This document shows positions 1 through 8,174 of a DNA stretch of 30,980 bases, piece after piece. Position numbers and translations under genes: made by a program. Numbering within the stretch: the stretch's first letter is position 1; each line of letters begins with the position of its first letter. The stretch covers positions 1-30,980 of the forward strand of contig JAFLDQ010000025.1 in assembly GCA_017302355.1 (NCBI GenBank), written 5' to 3'. The notes beneath the pieces were generated by a model. The model searched no databases, was not told where the DNA came from, and saw only the letters and a list, made by a program, of their open reading frames with translations. The DNA comes from Dechloromonas sp. (GTDB lineage Bacteria > Pseudomonadota > Gammaproteobacteria > Burkholderiales > Rhodocyclaceae).

Positions 1-1
1 C

Positions 2-571
2 CTGCAGCTGCAATTCGCCGCCGTGCGCATGCAGCCGCACGGTCGCGGGCTGTTCACCGCGATGCGCGCGGGCTTCGTCCTGCACATCTGCCACCTGCGC
101 CCGCAAAGCCGCGGCCGCGTCACGCTGTGCAGCGCCGACCCATTTGCCGCACCCGTCATTCATGCCGGCTATTTCACCAAGGAAAAGGAGCTCGACGCGC
201 TGGTGCGCGGCGTGCGCCTGGGCCGCGAGATCCTCGCCCAGCCGGCGATGAAGGCCTTCCACGGCGGTGAAGAGAGCCCGGGGCCGCAGGTGCGCAGCGA
301 CGACGATCTGCGCCGCTGGGTCCGCGAGCACGTCGAAACCGTCTACCACACCGCCGGCACCTGCCCCATGGGTACGGACGCCATGGCCGTGGTCGATGCC
401 GACTTGCGCGTGCGTGGCGTGCAGCGCCTGCGCGTCATCGACTCGTCGGTGATGCCCACCATCACCGGCAGCAACATCCACGCGCCGACGGTGATGATTG
501 CCGAGAAGGGTGCGCACGCCATTTCCTGCGGCGGTCCCGCCCTTTCGGACAGCCGGACAGGCCAAGGCTGA
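2..571 (+). CDS. GMC-family oxidoreductase, C-terminal part (5' end outside window)
   Basis: The open frame enters from the left edge and stops with TGA at 569-571, so only about the last 189 residues are visible. They match the C-terminal substrate-binding domain of FAD-dependent glucose-methanol-choline oxidoreductases. A 'SRGRVTL' segment is followed by the conserved 'YHTAGTCPMG' stretch with the active-site His. Next comes 'LRVRGVQRLRVIDSSVMP', and then the closing 'GSNIHAPTVMIAEKGA' helix that contacts the flavin. The family oxidises primary alcohols or choline-like substrates; the actual substrate cannot be told from this part. The FAD-binding N-terminus lies outside the window. The gene converges on the cytochrome c gene to its right, so the two are not one operon. 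The family call is secure, the substrate is not. Confidence 0.9.
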   Translation: MQLQFAAVRMQPHGRGLFTAMRAGFVLHICHLRPQSRGRVTLCSADPFAAPVIHAGYFTKEKELDALVRGVRLGREILAQPAMKAFHGGEESPGPQVRSDDDLRRWVREHVETVYHTAGTCPMGTDAMAVVDADLRVRGVQRLRVIDSSVMPTITGSNIHAPTVMIAEKGAHAISCGGPALSDSRTGQG

Positions 572-678
572 CCGGTCATGCCAGGCGGGGCGGCATTCTG
601 GCGGGGCGGCGCGGGAATTCCGGAATGTCCGCGGCAGCAGGGCGGGCGTGCTCCGGCGGAGCATGCGGCCGGCGATCG

Positions 679-710
679 AAAAAAGCGGGGCGCCCGCTCG
701 GGCGCCCCGC
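679..710 (-). terminator. Intrinsic terminator of the monohaem cytochrome c gene
   Basis: Bases 685-710 form an almost perfect 12-bp GC-rich inverted repeat with a very short loop. On the minus strand it is followed by a run of six T (complement of A at 679-684). It lies about 25 bp past the stop of the minus-strand cytochrome gene and fits a Rho-independent terminator for it. The gap 572-734 holds nothing else recognisable. Confidence 0.8.
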
Positions 711-734
711 CGTGAAGGGTGGACGGGGCAGGGC

Positions 735-1157
735 CTACCTAGCCTGCATCCGGTTGAGGTAGTCGATCAGGGCGAAGATGCGTCCGCGGACGAACGCCTC
801 GGGGTCGTAGTTCATGTCGACGTAATGCTCGCCGGCCTTGATCTGGTAGTCACGGCCCCAGATCGGCATTTCGCGCGGCCCATGCGCCTTTACCTCCTGG
901 CGTCCGTCGATCACCGCATAGACGCGCTCCAGCGGGAAGACCCCGCCGTTCTTCTTCGCCAGCAGCGTCAGGTCGGGCGGCGAGACCTTCAGGAAATCGA
1001 CATAGGCGCCGCCCTTCAGGTCCTTGCCATGGCAGGCGATGCAGTTCGATTCGTACTCGCGCTTGCCGAGATCGACCTTGTCGGCCGCGAAGGCCGTCGT
1101 CGCGCCGCTTGCGGCAACCATCATGGCGCTGGCGCCAATCAGCTTGAACATCTTCAT
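735..1157 (-). CDS. Periplasmic monohaem cytochrome c
   Basis: The product has 140 residues. An N-terminal Sec signal peptide (about residues 1-24, ending 'TTAFAA') directs it to the periplasm. One haem c motif, CIACH, is visible at about residues 39-43, followed by a class I cytochrome fold of about 100 residues. A likely distal Met lies in 'REMPIWGRDY'. The start ATG at 1157 has a strong AGGAGG-type ribosome site just upstream. The gene stands alone, between an intrinsic terminator and the divergent patatin gene. Its partner is not evident; small c cytochromes of this kind shuttle electrons to terminal oxidases, reductases or periplasmic dehydrogenases. No FNR-type box was seen in front of it, so a link to the denitrification genes is not supported. 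Confidence 0.85.
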   Translation of the reverse strand: MKMFKLIGASAMMVAASGATTAFAADKVDLGKREYESNCIACHGKDLKGGAYVDFLKVSPPDLTLLAKKNGGVFPLERVYAVIDGRQEVKAHGPREMPIWGRDYQIKAGEHYVDMNYDPEAFVRGRIFALIDYLNRMQAR

Positions 1158-1407
1158 TTCCTGCCTCCTTGTGATTTGTGTCGGACTCCGCTGCTACGGC
1201 ATAAGACTACTCAGGATGGGCGCATTTGGCTAGTAGGGGTTTTCCAGAACTGGGCGGTTCTCGATCAGGGTGCCCTGCCCGAGACATGTGTCCGGCTGAC
1301 CTGCGCCGCTGCTCTTGCGCTGGCGGGTGTTAACATAGTGCGGTTTGTTGAACGATAAGCTTGCACCCTCGAGGAATATCCATTCGAGGTCTCCTGAGGC
1401 CACAGTC

Positions 1408-3612
1408 ATGATCAAATCCCATTCGTCGAAGCCCCTCATCAAGCGCGCGCTGGCGTGCTGCGTCATGGGAATCGCCCTCAACGGCGCGTCGACCGCGGCA
1501 GCCGAGCGCTCGCGGGTCGGTCTCGTCCTCGGCGGCGGCGGAGCGCGCGGCGCGGCGCACATCGGCGTCCTCGAGGTTCTGCGCGAGAACCGGATTCCTG
1601 TCGACTGCGTGGCCGGGACCAGCATGGGTGGGTTGGTGACCGGCGCCGTCGCCGCCGGGCTCAGCCCCGATGAAATGCTCACGGCAATGGGCGAGGCCGA
1701 CTGGCGCGCGATGTTCGACGACAATCCCCCGGTGGAGGAACTCAATCCGCGCGTCAAGTACCGGTCCCGGCGCTTCATCCCCGGCACCGAGCTGGGCATG
1801 ACGAAAGAGGGCGCGCAGACGCTTCCCGCGGTCGTCCAGGGCCAGAAGGTCAAGCTGTTCATCAACCGCCTGGTGCGCAGCCAGTATGGCGAGCCGCTGA
1901 TCGAGAAAATGCCGATCCCGGTCTCGATCATCGCCACCGATCTGGTGACCGGCGACAAGGTGGTGTTCCGCGAGGGCGGCCTGACCCATGCGATGCGCGC
2001 CACGATGTCGGTACCCGGCCTGATGGCGCCGGTCAAGGATGGCGACCGGCTGCTGGTCGATGGCGGCCTCGTGGACAACGTGCCGATCGACGAAGTGCGC
2101 GACCGCTGCAAGGCGGACGTCGTCATCGCCGTCAATGTCGGGTCGCCGCTGATGAAGGCGAACGACATCGGCGGAATTTTCGCGGTGGCCGGGCAGATGA
2201 TCAATATCCTGACCGAGCAGAATGTCACCCGGTCGCTGGCCACCCTCGAATCCGGGGATATCTACATCAAGCCGGATCTCGACGGCATCACCGCGGCGCA
2301 GTTCGAGCGTTACGCGGAGACGGCCAAACGCGGACGGGCGGCGGCCGAAGCCGCGCTGCCCAGATTGCAGGCCCTGGGCGTGGGTGAACAGCAGTACCGG
2401 GACTGGCTGGCGCGGACGACACCCGTGCGCGGCGGTTTGCCGGTGGTGGACGAAGTCCGGATTGCCGGTTTGAAGCGCGTGAATCCGGCCTATCCGGGCC
2501 GCTACCTGAAGGATTATGACGGTGTTCCGGTGGATGTCGACCGCGTGGACAAGGACATGGGCCTCATCTTCGGCGACGGCGAATACGACCACGTCGATTT
2601 CGCCATGTTGTCGACCCGGGACCGCAACATCCTGCGCGTGACGCCGCTGGAGAAGGAGTTCGGGCCCGATTACCTGCGCTTCGGCTTCAACCTGCACGCG
2701 GTTTCCAGCGGTCCATCCGTCTTCAACCTGCGGGCGGCCTACCACAAGACCCTGATCAACAGCCTGGGGGGCGAGTGGCTGGGCGGCGTGCAGATCGGCA
2801 ACGAAATGGGGGCATTCACCGAGTTCTATCAGCCGCTCGACGCCGAGCGCCGCTTCTTCCTGGAAACCAAGCTGTCGTTCGTGCGTTCGCCCTTGTACAT
2901 CTATCAGGACAACAAGCGGCTGGCCGAATACGCGATCGATCAGGCGGCAGTGGAGGTGATGGCCGGGATCAACGTCGGTCTGTGGGGGCCGGTGTCGGTC
3001 GGCTGGGCCGAGCGTTACCGCAGCGCCGGCCTGGAGACCGGGTCACCGCTGTTTCCGGCGGGCAGCCAGCGCTTCGGCGGCTTCCTGGCCAGGCTGGACT
3101 TCGACCAGTTTGACCGTCTGTACACTCCGACGCGCGGCTGGTCGGCGCAAGGCAGCTATTTCCACGCGGTCGGGGGCGACTACGACAAGGCCGAACTCGA
3201 CCTGCGCGCGGCGGAGAGTTTCGGCGATTACATACTCCACGGCCGCGTTCGTGGGGCCGGCTCCTTCACCGGCGCCCTGCCGTTCTACGATGCGGTGACG
3301 CTGGGCGGCTTCCTGAACCTGTCGGGATTTGCCCGCGCCCAGATCATCGGCGAGTCGCTGGCCTTCGGCAGCGTGCGCGGCGAGAAGATCGTCGGCAAAT
3401 TGCCGCTCGGCCTGCGCGGCGACATGCGCGTCGGCGTGGCGCTGGAGGCCGGCAAGGTCAATGGCCGCTACACCGAGACCAGCCTCGATGGCTGGCAGAA
3501 TTCGCTGACCGCCTACGTCGGCGGCGAGACGCCGCTCGGCATGGTCTACCTCGGCTATGGTTATTCCAGCAATGGCCCGGGCAACTATTACCTGTTCATC
3601 GGTACGCCATGA
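1408..3612 (+). CDS. PlpD-like patatin phospholipase with outer-membrane beta-barrel (type Vd autotransporter)
   Basis: The product has 734 residues. A signal peptide spans about residues 1-31. The patatin domain follows at about 35-340, with the oxyanion loop GGGGARG, the nucleophile motif GTSMGG (Ser72) and the DGG motif with Asp218 completing the Ser-Asp dyad. A POTRA-like segment (about 350-420) leads to a C-terminal BamA/surface-antigen type barrel (about 430-734) ending in a beta-strand with terminal hydrophobic residues. This order and length match PlpD of Pseudomonas (about 730 residues), in which the barrel translocates the lipase across the outer membrane. I chose ATG 1408 over an upstream in-frame start because the signal peptide begins there and TGAGG lies about 8 bases before it. 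The gene is monocistronic. Substrate and role (membrane remodelling, lipid scavenging, competition) are unknown. Confidence 0.88.
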   Translation: MIKSHSSKPLIKRALACCVMGIALNGASTAAAERSRVGLVLGGGGARGAAHIGVLEVLRENRIPVDCVAGTSMGGLVTGAVAAGLSPDEMLTAMGEADWRAMFDDNPPVEELNPRVKYRSRRFIPGTELGMTKEGAQTLPAVVQGQKVKLFINRLVRSQYGEPLIEKMPIPVSIIATDLVTGDKVVFREGGLTHAMRATMSVPGLMAPVKDGDRLLVDGGLVDNVPIDEVRDRCKADVVIAVNVGSPLMKANDIGGIFAVAGQMINILTEQNVTRSLATLESGDIYIKPDLDGITAAQFERYAETAKRGRAAAEAALPRLQALGVGEQQYRDWLARTTPVRGGLPVVDEVRIAGLKRVNPAYPGRYLKDYDGVPVDVDRVDKDMGLIFGDGEYDHVDFAMLSTRDRNILRVTPLEKEFGPDYLRFGFNLHAVSSGPSVFNLRAAYHKTLINSLGGEWLGGVQIGNEMGAFTEFYQPLDAERRFFLETKLSFVRSPLYIYQDNKRLAEYAIDQAAVEVMAGINVGLWGPVSVGWAERYRSAGLETGSPLFPAGSQRFGGFLARLDFDQFDRLYTPTRGWSAQGSYFHAVGGDYDKAELDLRAAESFGDYILHGRVRGAGSFTGALPFYDAVTLGGFLNLSGFARAQIIGESLAFGSVRGEKIVGKLPLGLRGDMRVGVALEAGKVNGRYTETSLDGWQNSLTAYVGGETPLGMVYLGYGYSSNGPGNYYLFIGTP

Positions 3613-3774
3613 CCAAGCGGCAAATGGCATGGCGGGAATGACAGGCTCGCCGGCCCCACCCTTGTCTGCGCCGGATCCGGGAAAGCCGCTGCGGCAGCGA
3701 ACACGATGTCGCGTGCAGCCGCTCCGCCGGCATTGGGGTAGTATTCCGCCAAGGAAACGGTGATTTGTTCGTCG

Positions 3775-3832
3775 CACCGGCGAAGGCCGGTGTTCAGCAC
3801 GTTAATTTGCCGGATTCCGGCTTGTGCCGGAA
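3775..3832. repeat. REP-like double hairpin
   Basis: Two short inverted repeats lie side by side. Bases 3775-3781 pair with 3786-3792 (7 bp, 4-base loop). Bases 3815-3821 pair with 3826-3832 (TTCCGGC / GCCGGAA, 4-base loop). The context 'GCCGGAATGAC' resembles extragenic palindromes scattered through many beta- and gammaproteobacterial genomes. It fills part of the 277-bp gap between the patatin gene and the XRE-like gene, in which I see no other gene. Confidence 0.55.
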
Positions 3833-3889
3833 TGACCGACCAGGAATGAATCAGCACCTTACCAAGCCATCGACAGGAAGGAAGCGAAA

Positions 3890-4612
3890 GTGAAAGCCAG
3901 GACCACGAGCAGCGGGCGTCAGGCCGCAGCGAAGACCACGGCGCGCGCCGCGGGCAAGTCATCCACGCTCGATACGGTGGGCGGATTGACCAAGTCGTTG
4001 CGCAGCCTTGCCGGCCAGGTCGTCGGCATGGCCGGCGTTGCCGTCGATACGTCGCTGGCGGCGGCCACCGGGCTCTTTCCGCAGGGCGTGGCATCGACCA
4101 AGGCACTGGTCAAGGCCGGCGCCTTCCTGCACGACATGCGCGAGGCGGCGGGAATCCCGCTGGAAGATCTCGGCAAGGCGATCGACCTCAAGGACCCGTC
4201 CCTGCTCGAACTGGCCGAAAACGGCAAGATGGCGCTGCCATTCGAGGTCATCCTGCGCCTCGCCTCGGTGCTGGCGCGCAACGACCCGGTGCCGTTCGTC
4301 ATGAACCTGACCAAGGCCTACAGCCCCGGCCTGTGGAAAGTGCTCGAATCCCTCGGGATCGGTCGCGTCATCGAACATGCCGGGCGCGAACATGAGTTCA
4401 TCAGCATCTACCGGGCGCGCGACGAGGCGCGCACGCTGACCGACGAGGAGTTCTCGCGGGTGCGCAAGTTCGTCGAGACGGCCTTCGACATGGCGCTCGA
4501 GTTCAATCGCGAAGCCAAGGCGGCGGCCGAGCGCAAGTTGGCCCCAAGAGCCGGCACGCCAAGAGCGGCGCCACGGCGTGCGCCGAAGGCGAGCGCGACC
4601 GCAGAGGAATAG
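3890..4612 (+). CDS. XRE-like helix-turn-helix protein with basic tails
   Basis: The product has 240 residues and starts at GTG 3890 with AGGAAGGA a few bases upstream. Residues 1-25 are rich in Lys, Arg, Ala and Ser. Residues about 35-75 form a hydrophobic Gly/Ala-rich helix ('LAGQVVGMAGVAVDTSLAAATG'). Residues about 80-140 look like a Cro/C1 helix-turn-helix ('MREAAGIPLEDLGKAI...LLELAENGKMALPFEVILRLASVL'). The C-terminus is an Ala/Arg/Pro-rich low-complexity tail. A basic tail of that type occurs in DNA-binding and granule-associated proteins. The gene is monocistronic and converges on tlpA. The target is unknown. The HTH call is moderately sure and the role is open. Confidence 0.65.
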   Translation: MKARTTSSGRQAAAKTTARAAGKSSTLDTVGGLTKSLRSLAGQVVGMAGVAVDTSLAAATGLFPQGVASTKALVKAGAFLHDMREAAGIPLEDLGKAIDLKDPSLLELAENGKMALPFEVILRLASVLARNDPVPFVMNLTKAYSPGLWKVLESLGIGRVIEHAGREHEFISIYRARDEARTLTDEEFSRVRKFVETAFDMALEFNREAKAAAERKLAPRAGTPRAAPRRAPKASATAEE

Positions 4613-4667
4613 GCCGGGGCGGGGGGCGCTCAGGCAGGAGGGCGGCCGCGGCCGCACTTCTTTCCGT

Positions 4668-5168
4668 TCAGCGTCCCTTGAGGGCCAGTTCGGCGGCGGC
4701 CTCGAGATCGGCCTTCTTCATGATCCCCATTTTCTTCTGGACAACCTGACCATTGCGGTCGATGACGATGGTGAAGGGCAGGCCGCCCTTGGTGTTGCCC
4801 AGCGCCTGCATCAGCGGGATGCCCTTGTCCCTGGCGACGAAGACCGGGTAATCCATCTCGTAGGCCCTGGCGAACTCCTTCGCCGCGTCGGCCTTGTCCT
4901 CGATGCCGATGCCGAGGACTTCCAGCTTGCCCTTGTGCGCCTGGCGGATGGCGATCAGCTCGGGAATTTCGACGCGGCACGGACCGCACCAGCGCGCCCA
5001 GAAATTGACGATCAGCGGCTTGCCCCGGTAACGCTCGAGCACCACAGGCTTGTCGTCGAGGTCGTTGAGCGTGGCCGCGAACAGCGGGGCGGAGGAGGGC
5101 ATCTCGTCGGCTGTTGCGGTCAACGCCGAAAAAACGGCAAAAACCAGCGAGGGAAGAAGTTTTCTCAA
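4668..5168 (-). CDS. TlpA-like periplasmic thioredoxin at the end of the nosFLY operon
   Basis: The product has 166 residues: a short signal sequence (about 1-20, 'LLPSLVFAVFSALTATA') and a TlpA/ResA-type thioredoxin fold with the redox motif WCGPC (Cys61, Cys64). The family cis-Pro lies in 'GGLPFTIVIDRNG'. No ATG precedes the signal peptide. The best start is TTG at 5168, whose last two bases are the first two of the nosY stop codon (TTGA overlap), which implies translational coupling. TlpA-type proteins keep Cys pairs reduced, for example CuA cysteines or Sco proteins, or reduce apocytochromes. The place behind nosY suggests help in NosZ CuA maturation or in cytochrome assembly; this is inference. 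Confidence 0.85.
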   Translation of the reverse strand: MRKLLPSLVFAVFSALTATADEMPSSAPLFAATLNDLDDKPVVLERYRGKPLIVNFWARWCGPCRVEIPELIAIRQAHKGKLEVLGIGIEDKADAAKEFARAYEMDYPVFVARDKGIPLMQALGNTKGGLPFTIVIDRNGQVVQKKMGIMKKADLEAAAELALKGR

Positions 5169-5992
5169 GGCAGGTCGCCACGGCGGAAGATCAGATAGCC
5201 GGCGGTCGCGCCGAGCACGCCGAGCGCCGCCGGGTAGGCCAGCGCGAAGATCTTGTAGCCGGCGACGCCGAAGAGGTCGAGGATGACGTAGGCGGACGGG
5301 CCGAGGACGATCAGTTGCGGGTCGAACAGCGCCAGCGCGGCGGTGCGGAAGACCTGCAGCGGGTTGGCCAGCGCCAGCGTGACGGCGACTTCCGGGGCGA
5401 CCTTGCCCTGGATCATCACGCCGAGCAGGATCAGGTCGAGGAAGAGCAGCAGAAACAGCCAGACCATGAAGGCGGCGCCCTGCGCGATGTCGGTGGTGCG
5501 CGCCATGGCCGAGATCAGCATGCCAATGCCGAGGAAACACAGGGCCATGACGGCGAGCAGCGCGGTGTAGTAGCCGAACATGTCCCACGGCACCTCGATG
5601 TCCTTGAACGCCGCCCAGCCGACGGCGCCGAGCATGGCGAGAAAAACCGGCGCGAAGACGACGATGTAGCGGCCGACGATCTTGCCCCAGAACCAGGCCG
5701 AGAGCGACACCGGCAGCGACAGCAGATACTCGAAGACTCCCGCCTCGCGGTCGCCGGCCACCGAGCGCACGGTGGTGATCAGCACGAAGATCGGCAGGAT
5801 CGCCATCGTCAGCTGGATGTAGGTGACCAGCAGGCGCGACAGGCCGATGAAGCCGAGGACGCGCGATTCGGTGAGCCCGAACAGGAAGAGCAGGGCGACG
5901 ATGCCGCCGAAAACCAGCGTGTAGATCTGGAACCAGCGCGCGCGCAGCGATTCGACGATGTCCAGCCGGGCGGTGAGCCACAGTTGCTTCAT
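5165..5992 (-). CDS. nosY: NosY, ABC transporter permease for nitrous oxide reductase maturation
   Basis: The product has 275 residues and is mostly hydrophobic, with six predicted membrane segments (for example around residues 20-45, 50-75, 105-125, 140-170, 175-200 and 245-270). It begins 'MKQLWLTARLDIVESLRARWFQIYT', as NosY proteins do. NosY forms the membrane channel of the NosDFY complex, which drives maturation of the tetranuclear copper-sulfide site of NosZ. Its ATG lies directly after the nosL stop and its own stop overlaps the tlpA start, so the genes are one operon. Order nosF-nosL-nosY is visible. The family assignment rests on sequence character and context. Confidence 0.92.
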   Translation of the reverse strand: MKQLWLTARLDIVESLRARWFQIYTLVFGGIVALLFLFGLTESRVLGFIGLSRLLVTYIQLTMAILPIFVLITTVRSVAGDREAGVFEYLLSLPVSLSAWFWGKIVGRYIVVFAPVFLAMLGAVGWAAFKDIEVPWDMFGYYTALLAVMALCFLGIGMLISAMARTTDIAQGAAFMVWLFLLLFLDLILLGVMIQGKVAPEVAVTLALANPLQVFRTAALALFDPQLIVLGPSAYVILDLFGVAGYKIFALAYPAALGVLGATAGYLIFRRGDLP

Positions 5993-6478
5993 CTACTTTC
6001 CTTTCGCCAGGACGTGCTGGCGCATGCCCGCGAAATCCAGGCTGCCCGGTTGCGGGTGGGAGACGGCGCCGAAGTTGTAGCCCATCGGCGAAGTCCGCGT
6101 GATGTACTGCGCCTGGCGCGGGTCCAGCCAGATCACTTGCTTGCCCTTGCTGGTGACGTCGGCGACCCACATGCGCGTCGCGGGATCGTCGAGCCACGGG
6201 TAGGTCTTGAGATGGTCGCGGATCCAGAAGGCGAAGCAGCCGATGTCGTCGAACTTGACCGCCATGTTCTTGGGTCCGCCGCGCAGCTGGGCGGCGAAAC
6301 GCCGGTCGGAGATCACCATGCTGCAGCGCGGACAGGTTTCGCGGTCCCACTTGATCTCGGCCATGCCCTCGGGCCATTCCGATTTGCCGCAGGCCGACAG
6401 GGCGAGCGCCAGCGGCGTCAGCGCCAGACCCCCGGCGGTCAGGCGGCCAAGGAAAACGCGACGGGACGCGCCGCCCAT
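5993..6478 (-). CDS. nosL: NosL, outer-face copper chaperone lipoprotein
   Basis: The product has 161 residues. An RR-containing signal sequence ends in the lipobox LSAC, so Cys30 is the likely lipidation site. The NosL signature CPRCSM (Cys49, Cys52, Met54) follows, and binds Cu(I). The rest ('VKFDDIGCFAFW', 'WVADVTSKGKQVIW') fits the family. NosL hands copper to NosD and the NosFY transporter for assembly of the NosZ CuZ site. The start ATG lies 3 bp from the nosF stop. The call is secure. Confidence 0.93.
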   Translation of the reverse strand: MGGASRRVFLGRLTAGGLALTPLALALSACGKSEWPEGMAEIKWDRETCPRCSMVISDRRFAAQLRGGPKNMAVKFDDIGCFAFWIRDHLKTYPWLDDPATRMWVADVTSKGKQVIWLDPRQAQYITRTSPMGYNFGAVSHPQPGSLDFAGMRQHVLAKGK

Positions 6479-6481
6479 CGC

Positions 6482-7339
6482 TCAGTTCGCGTTCTCGGTC
6501 AGCGAAATGTCGCTGACCAGCGCCGAGTAGCGCGAAATCATGCCGAGAAAGCGCAGCCGGTCGGGGCCGGCGATGCGGCCGTCCCAGACCAGGTTGTCGT
6601 CGCGCGCGACGAACTTCCAGGCGGCGACGGCCTTGGCGAAGGCCGGCTCGAAGCGCTTGATGACGATGCGGCAGGCCAGCGTATCGGAAAGCGAGACATC
6701 GTCGGCCACCCGGTCGTCGAGGACAACCTTGCCCATGTCCATCTCGATCACCCGGTTGACCAGCGACGACACTTCGTCGAGGCGGTGGCTGGAGATCAGC
6801 ATCGTCGCGTCGTTCTGGCGCTCGGCCAGCAGGTCGAAGAAGATCTTGCGCGCCGCCGGGTCGAGGTTGGCGGCCGGCTCGTCCAGCACCAGCACGCGGG
6901 CGTCACGGCCGAGCGCGACGGCGATCAGCAGCTTCTGCTTCATGCCGCCGGAGAGCCGCACGAACTGGCGCGAGACGATGCCCTCGACTTCGAGCCCAAG
7001 ACGCCGGGCGATGTCGTGGATGCGCTGCGGGTCGGTGCCGCACAGCGCGGCGGAAAAATCGATCAACTGGCCGACCGGCATCTTCAACGGCGGCGGCAGC
7101 TGCGGCACGAAGCCGATCGTGCCGAGCACCGCCGTGCGGTTGCCGCGCGGGTCGAGGCCGTCGATCGTCACCGTGCCGTCGTGCGTGTATTCCCCGAGCA
7201 GGCAGCGGATCAGGGTGGTCTTGCCGGCGCCGTTCGAGCCGATCAGCGCCACCCGCTCGCCGAGTTCGATGTCGAGGCTGATGCCGTCGAGCACGCGGGC
7301 GCGGCGGAAATTCTTGACGACATTCTGGAACCGGATCAT
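6482..7339 (-). CDS. nosF: NosF, ABC transporter ATPase for NosZ maturation
   Basis: The product has 285 residues with the full set of ABC motifs: Walker A GSNGAGKT, Q-loop 'GFVPQ', signature LSGGMKQK, Walker B VLVLDEP and H-loop SSH. A C-terminal extension of about 80 residues follows, as in NosF and other exporters of this subgroup. It powers the NosDFY complex that couples cytoplasmic ATP hydrolysis to CuZ assembly in periplasmic NosZ. It is the first gene of nosF-nosL-nosY-tlpA. The predicted promoter is so close (TATAAT at 7348-7353) that the mRNA would start at or within 2-3 bases of the ATG; see the promoter entry. The nearest other nos gene, nosH, is 6 kb away because a reversed block carrying nirS lies between them. 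Confidence 0.95.
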   Translation of the reverse strand: MIRFQNVVKNFRRARVLDGISLDIELGERVALIGSNGAGKTTLIRCLLGEYTHDGTVTIDGLDPRGNRTAVLGTIGFVPQLPPPLKMPVGQLIDFSAALCGTDPQRIHDIARRLGLEVEGIVSRQFVRLSGGMKQKLLIAVALGRDARVLVLDEPAANLDPAARKIFFDLLAERQNDATMLISSHRLDEVSSLVNRVIEMDMGKVVLDDRVADDVSLSDTLACRIVIKRFEPAFAKAVAAWKFVARDDNLVWDGRIAGPDRLRFLGMISRYSALVSDISLTENAN

Positions 7340-7389
7340 GGGACGTGATTATAAAAGGGCGGTTGCGGTCGACATTCGATCTCGATCAA
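7339..7389 (-). promoter_or_regulatory. FNR/DNR-type box and -10 of the nosF operon (probably leaderless)
   Basis: Bases 7376-7389 read TCGATCTCGATCAA on the plus strand, 9 of 10 positions of the FNR consensus TTGAT-N4-ATCAA. On the minus strand a perfect -10 TATAAT lies at 7353-7348. With the box centred at 7382.5, class II spacing (-41.5) puts the transcription start at about 7341. The first base of the nosF ATG is 7339. All three signals agree on a transcript with no, or at most a 2-3 base, leader. Confidence 0.7.
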
Positions 7390-7480
7390 GAAATGATGAT
7401 GCACATGCGATGTTGCCGGGAAACAGAGTATCGGACCCTGTCAACCGTGCCTGTTGCGGAACCGGGATGGGCGGTTTGAA

Positions 7481-7522
7481 TTGACTTGGATCAAGGTGGT
7501 CACGATATTATCCGATAAAAAT
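7481..7522 (+). promoter_or_regulatory. FNR/DNR-type box and -10 before the His-rich secreted protein
   Basis: TTGACTTGGATCAA at 7481-7494 matches the FNR/DNR consensus at 9 of 10 positions. A TATAAT-like GATAAA lies at 7514-7519, in the place expected for a class II promoter starting near 7528. The gene starts at 7561 with AGAAAGGA upstream. Confidence 0.65.
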
Positions 7523-7560
7523 AGTCAACAATTAGTCGCCTTCTTCAGAAAGGATGTTCA

Positions 7561-8049
7561 ATGAAAGCCAGATCCCGGATTTCCGTGGCCGCCTTCTCGC
7601 TCGTTCTCGCGACCGCCGCAGGAACGCCGTCGCTTGCGGCCGGGGAGCATGATCATGGCCACGGTGCGACAACCGCGACCGGCTTGCATCTGAATGCCGG
7701 GAAGAAGTGGGAGACCGACAAGGCCTTGCGTCAGGCCATGGACGGGATCAATCAGGACATGGCGAAAGCCCTTCCCGCCATTCACAAGAGCCGATTTGCA
7801 GACTCCGAGTACGCCGTGCTTGCGGCGAACATCGAGCAGAAGGTCGGCTATGCCGTCGAACACTGCAAGCTCGCCCCGGAAGCAGATGCGATGCTTCATA
7901 TCGTCATCGCCGACCTGATGGCCGGCGTGGAAGTCATGGAGGGAAAGACGGACGGTTCACGGCACGACGGGGCGGTGCGTGTTCTAAAGGCGCTACAGTC
8001 CTACGGAAAGTACTTCCAGCATCCAGGCTGGAAGGTTGCCAAGGGCTGA
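7561..8049 (+). CDS. Secreted His-rich helical protein of denitrification loci, function unknown
   Basis: The product has 162 residues. A signal peptide (about 1-27, ending 'SLAAG') is followed by a His-rich stretch GEHDHGHG that could bind a metal ion. A mainly helical domain follows, with 'LHLNAGKKWETDKALRQAMDGI', a central 'VEHCKLAPEADAMLHIVIADLM' and the ending 'GKYFQHPGWK'. I recognise this pattern from conserved uncharacterised periplasmic proteins near denitrification genes in betaproteobacteria, but I know of no assigned function. There is no CXXCH haem motif. The FNR/DNR box in front implies anaerobic or NO-dependent expression. A four-helix bundle is an inference from the helix pattern. 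Confidence 0.75.
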   Translation: MKARSRISVAAFSLVLATAAGTPSLAAGEHDHGHGATTATGLHLNAGKKWETDKALRQAMDGINQDMAKALPAIHKSRFADSEYAVLAANIEQKVGYAVEHCKLAPEADAMLHIVIADLMAGVEVMEGKTDGSRHDGAVRVLKALQSYGKYFQHPGWKVAKG

Positions 8050-8174
8050 AGAGAGAAGCCGCAACATCAGCCCGACGGATGAGCGCAAAGCCTTGAACTG
8101 AACGGGGGCGGGCGTTCGACTTCGTTCTGCGCGCACTGGACGATGCCATCCGGCACCGGCACCGGACCACCACC

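Noticed and set aside
5114..7348. 744-codon open frame on the plus strand opposite nosF-nosL-nosY
   Set aside because: It spans three real genes in antisense, has the Arg/Asp/Gln-rich composition of a mirror frame and has no ribosome site.
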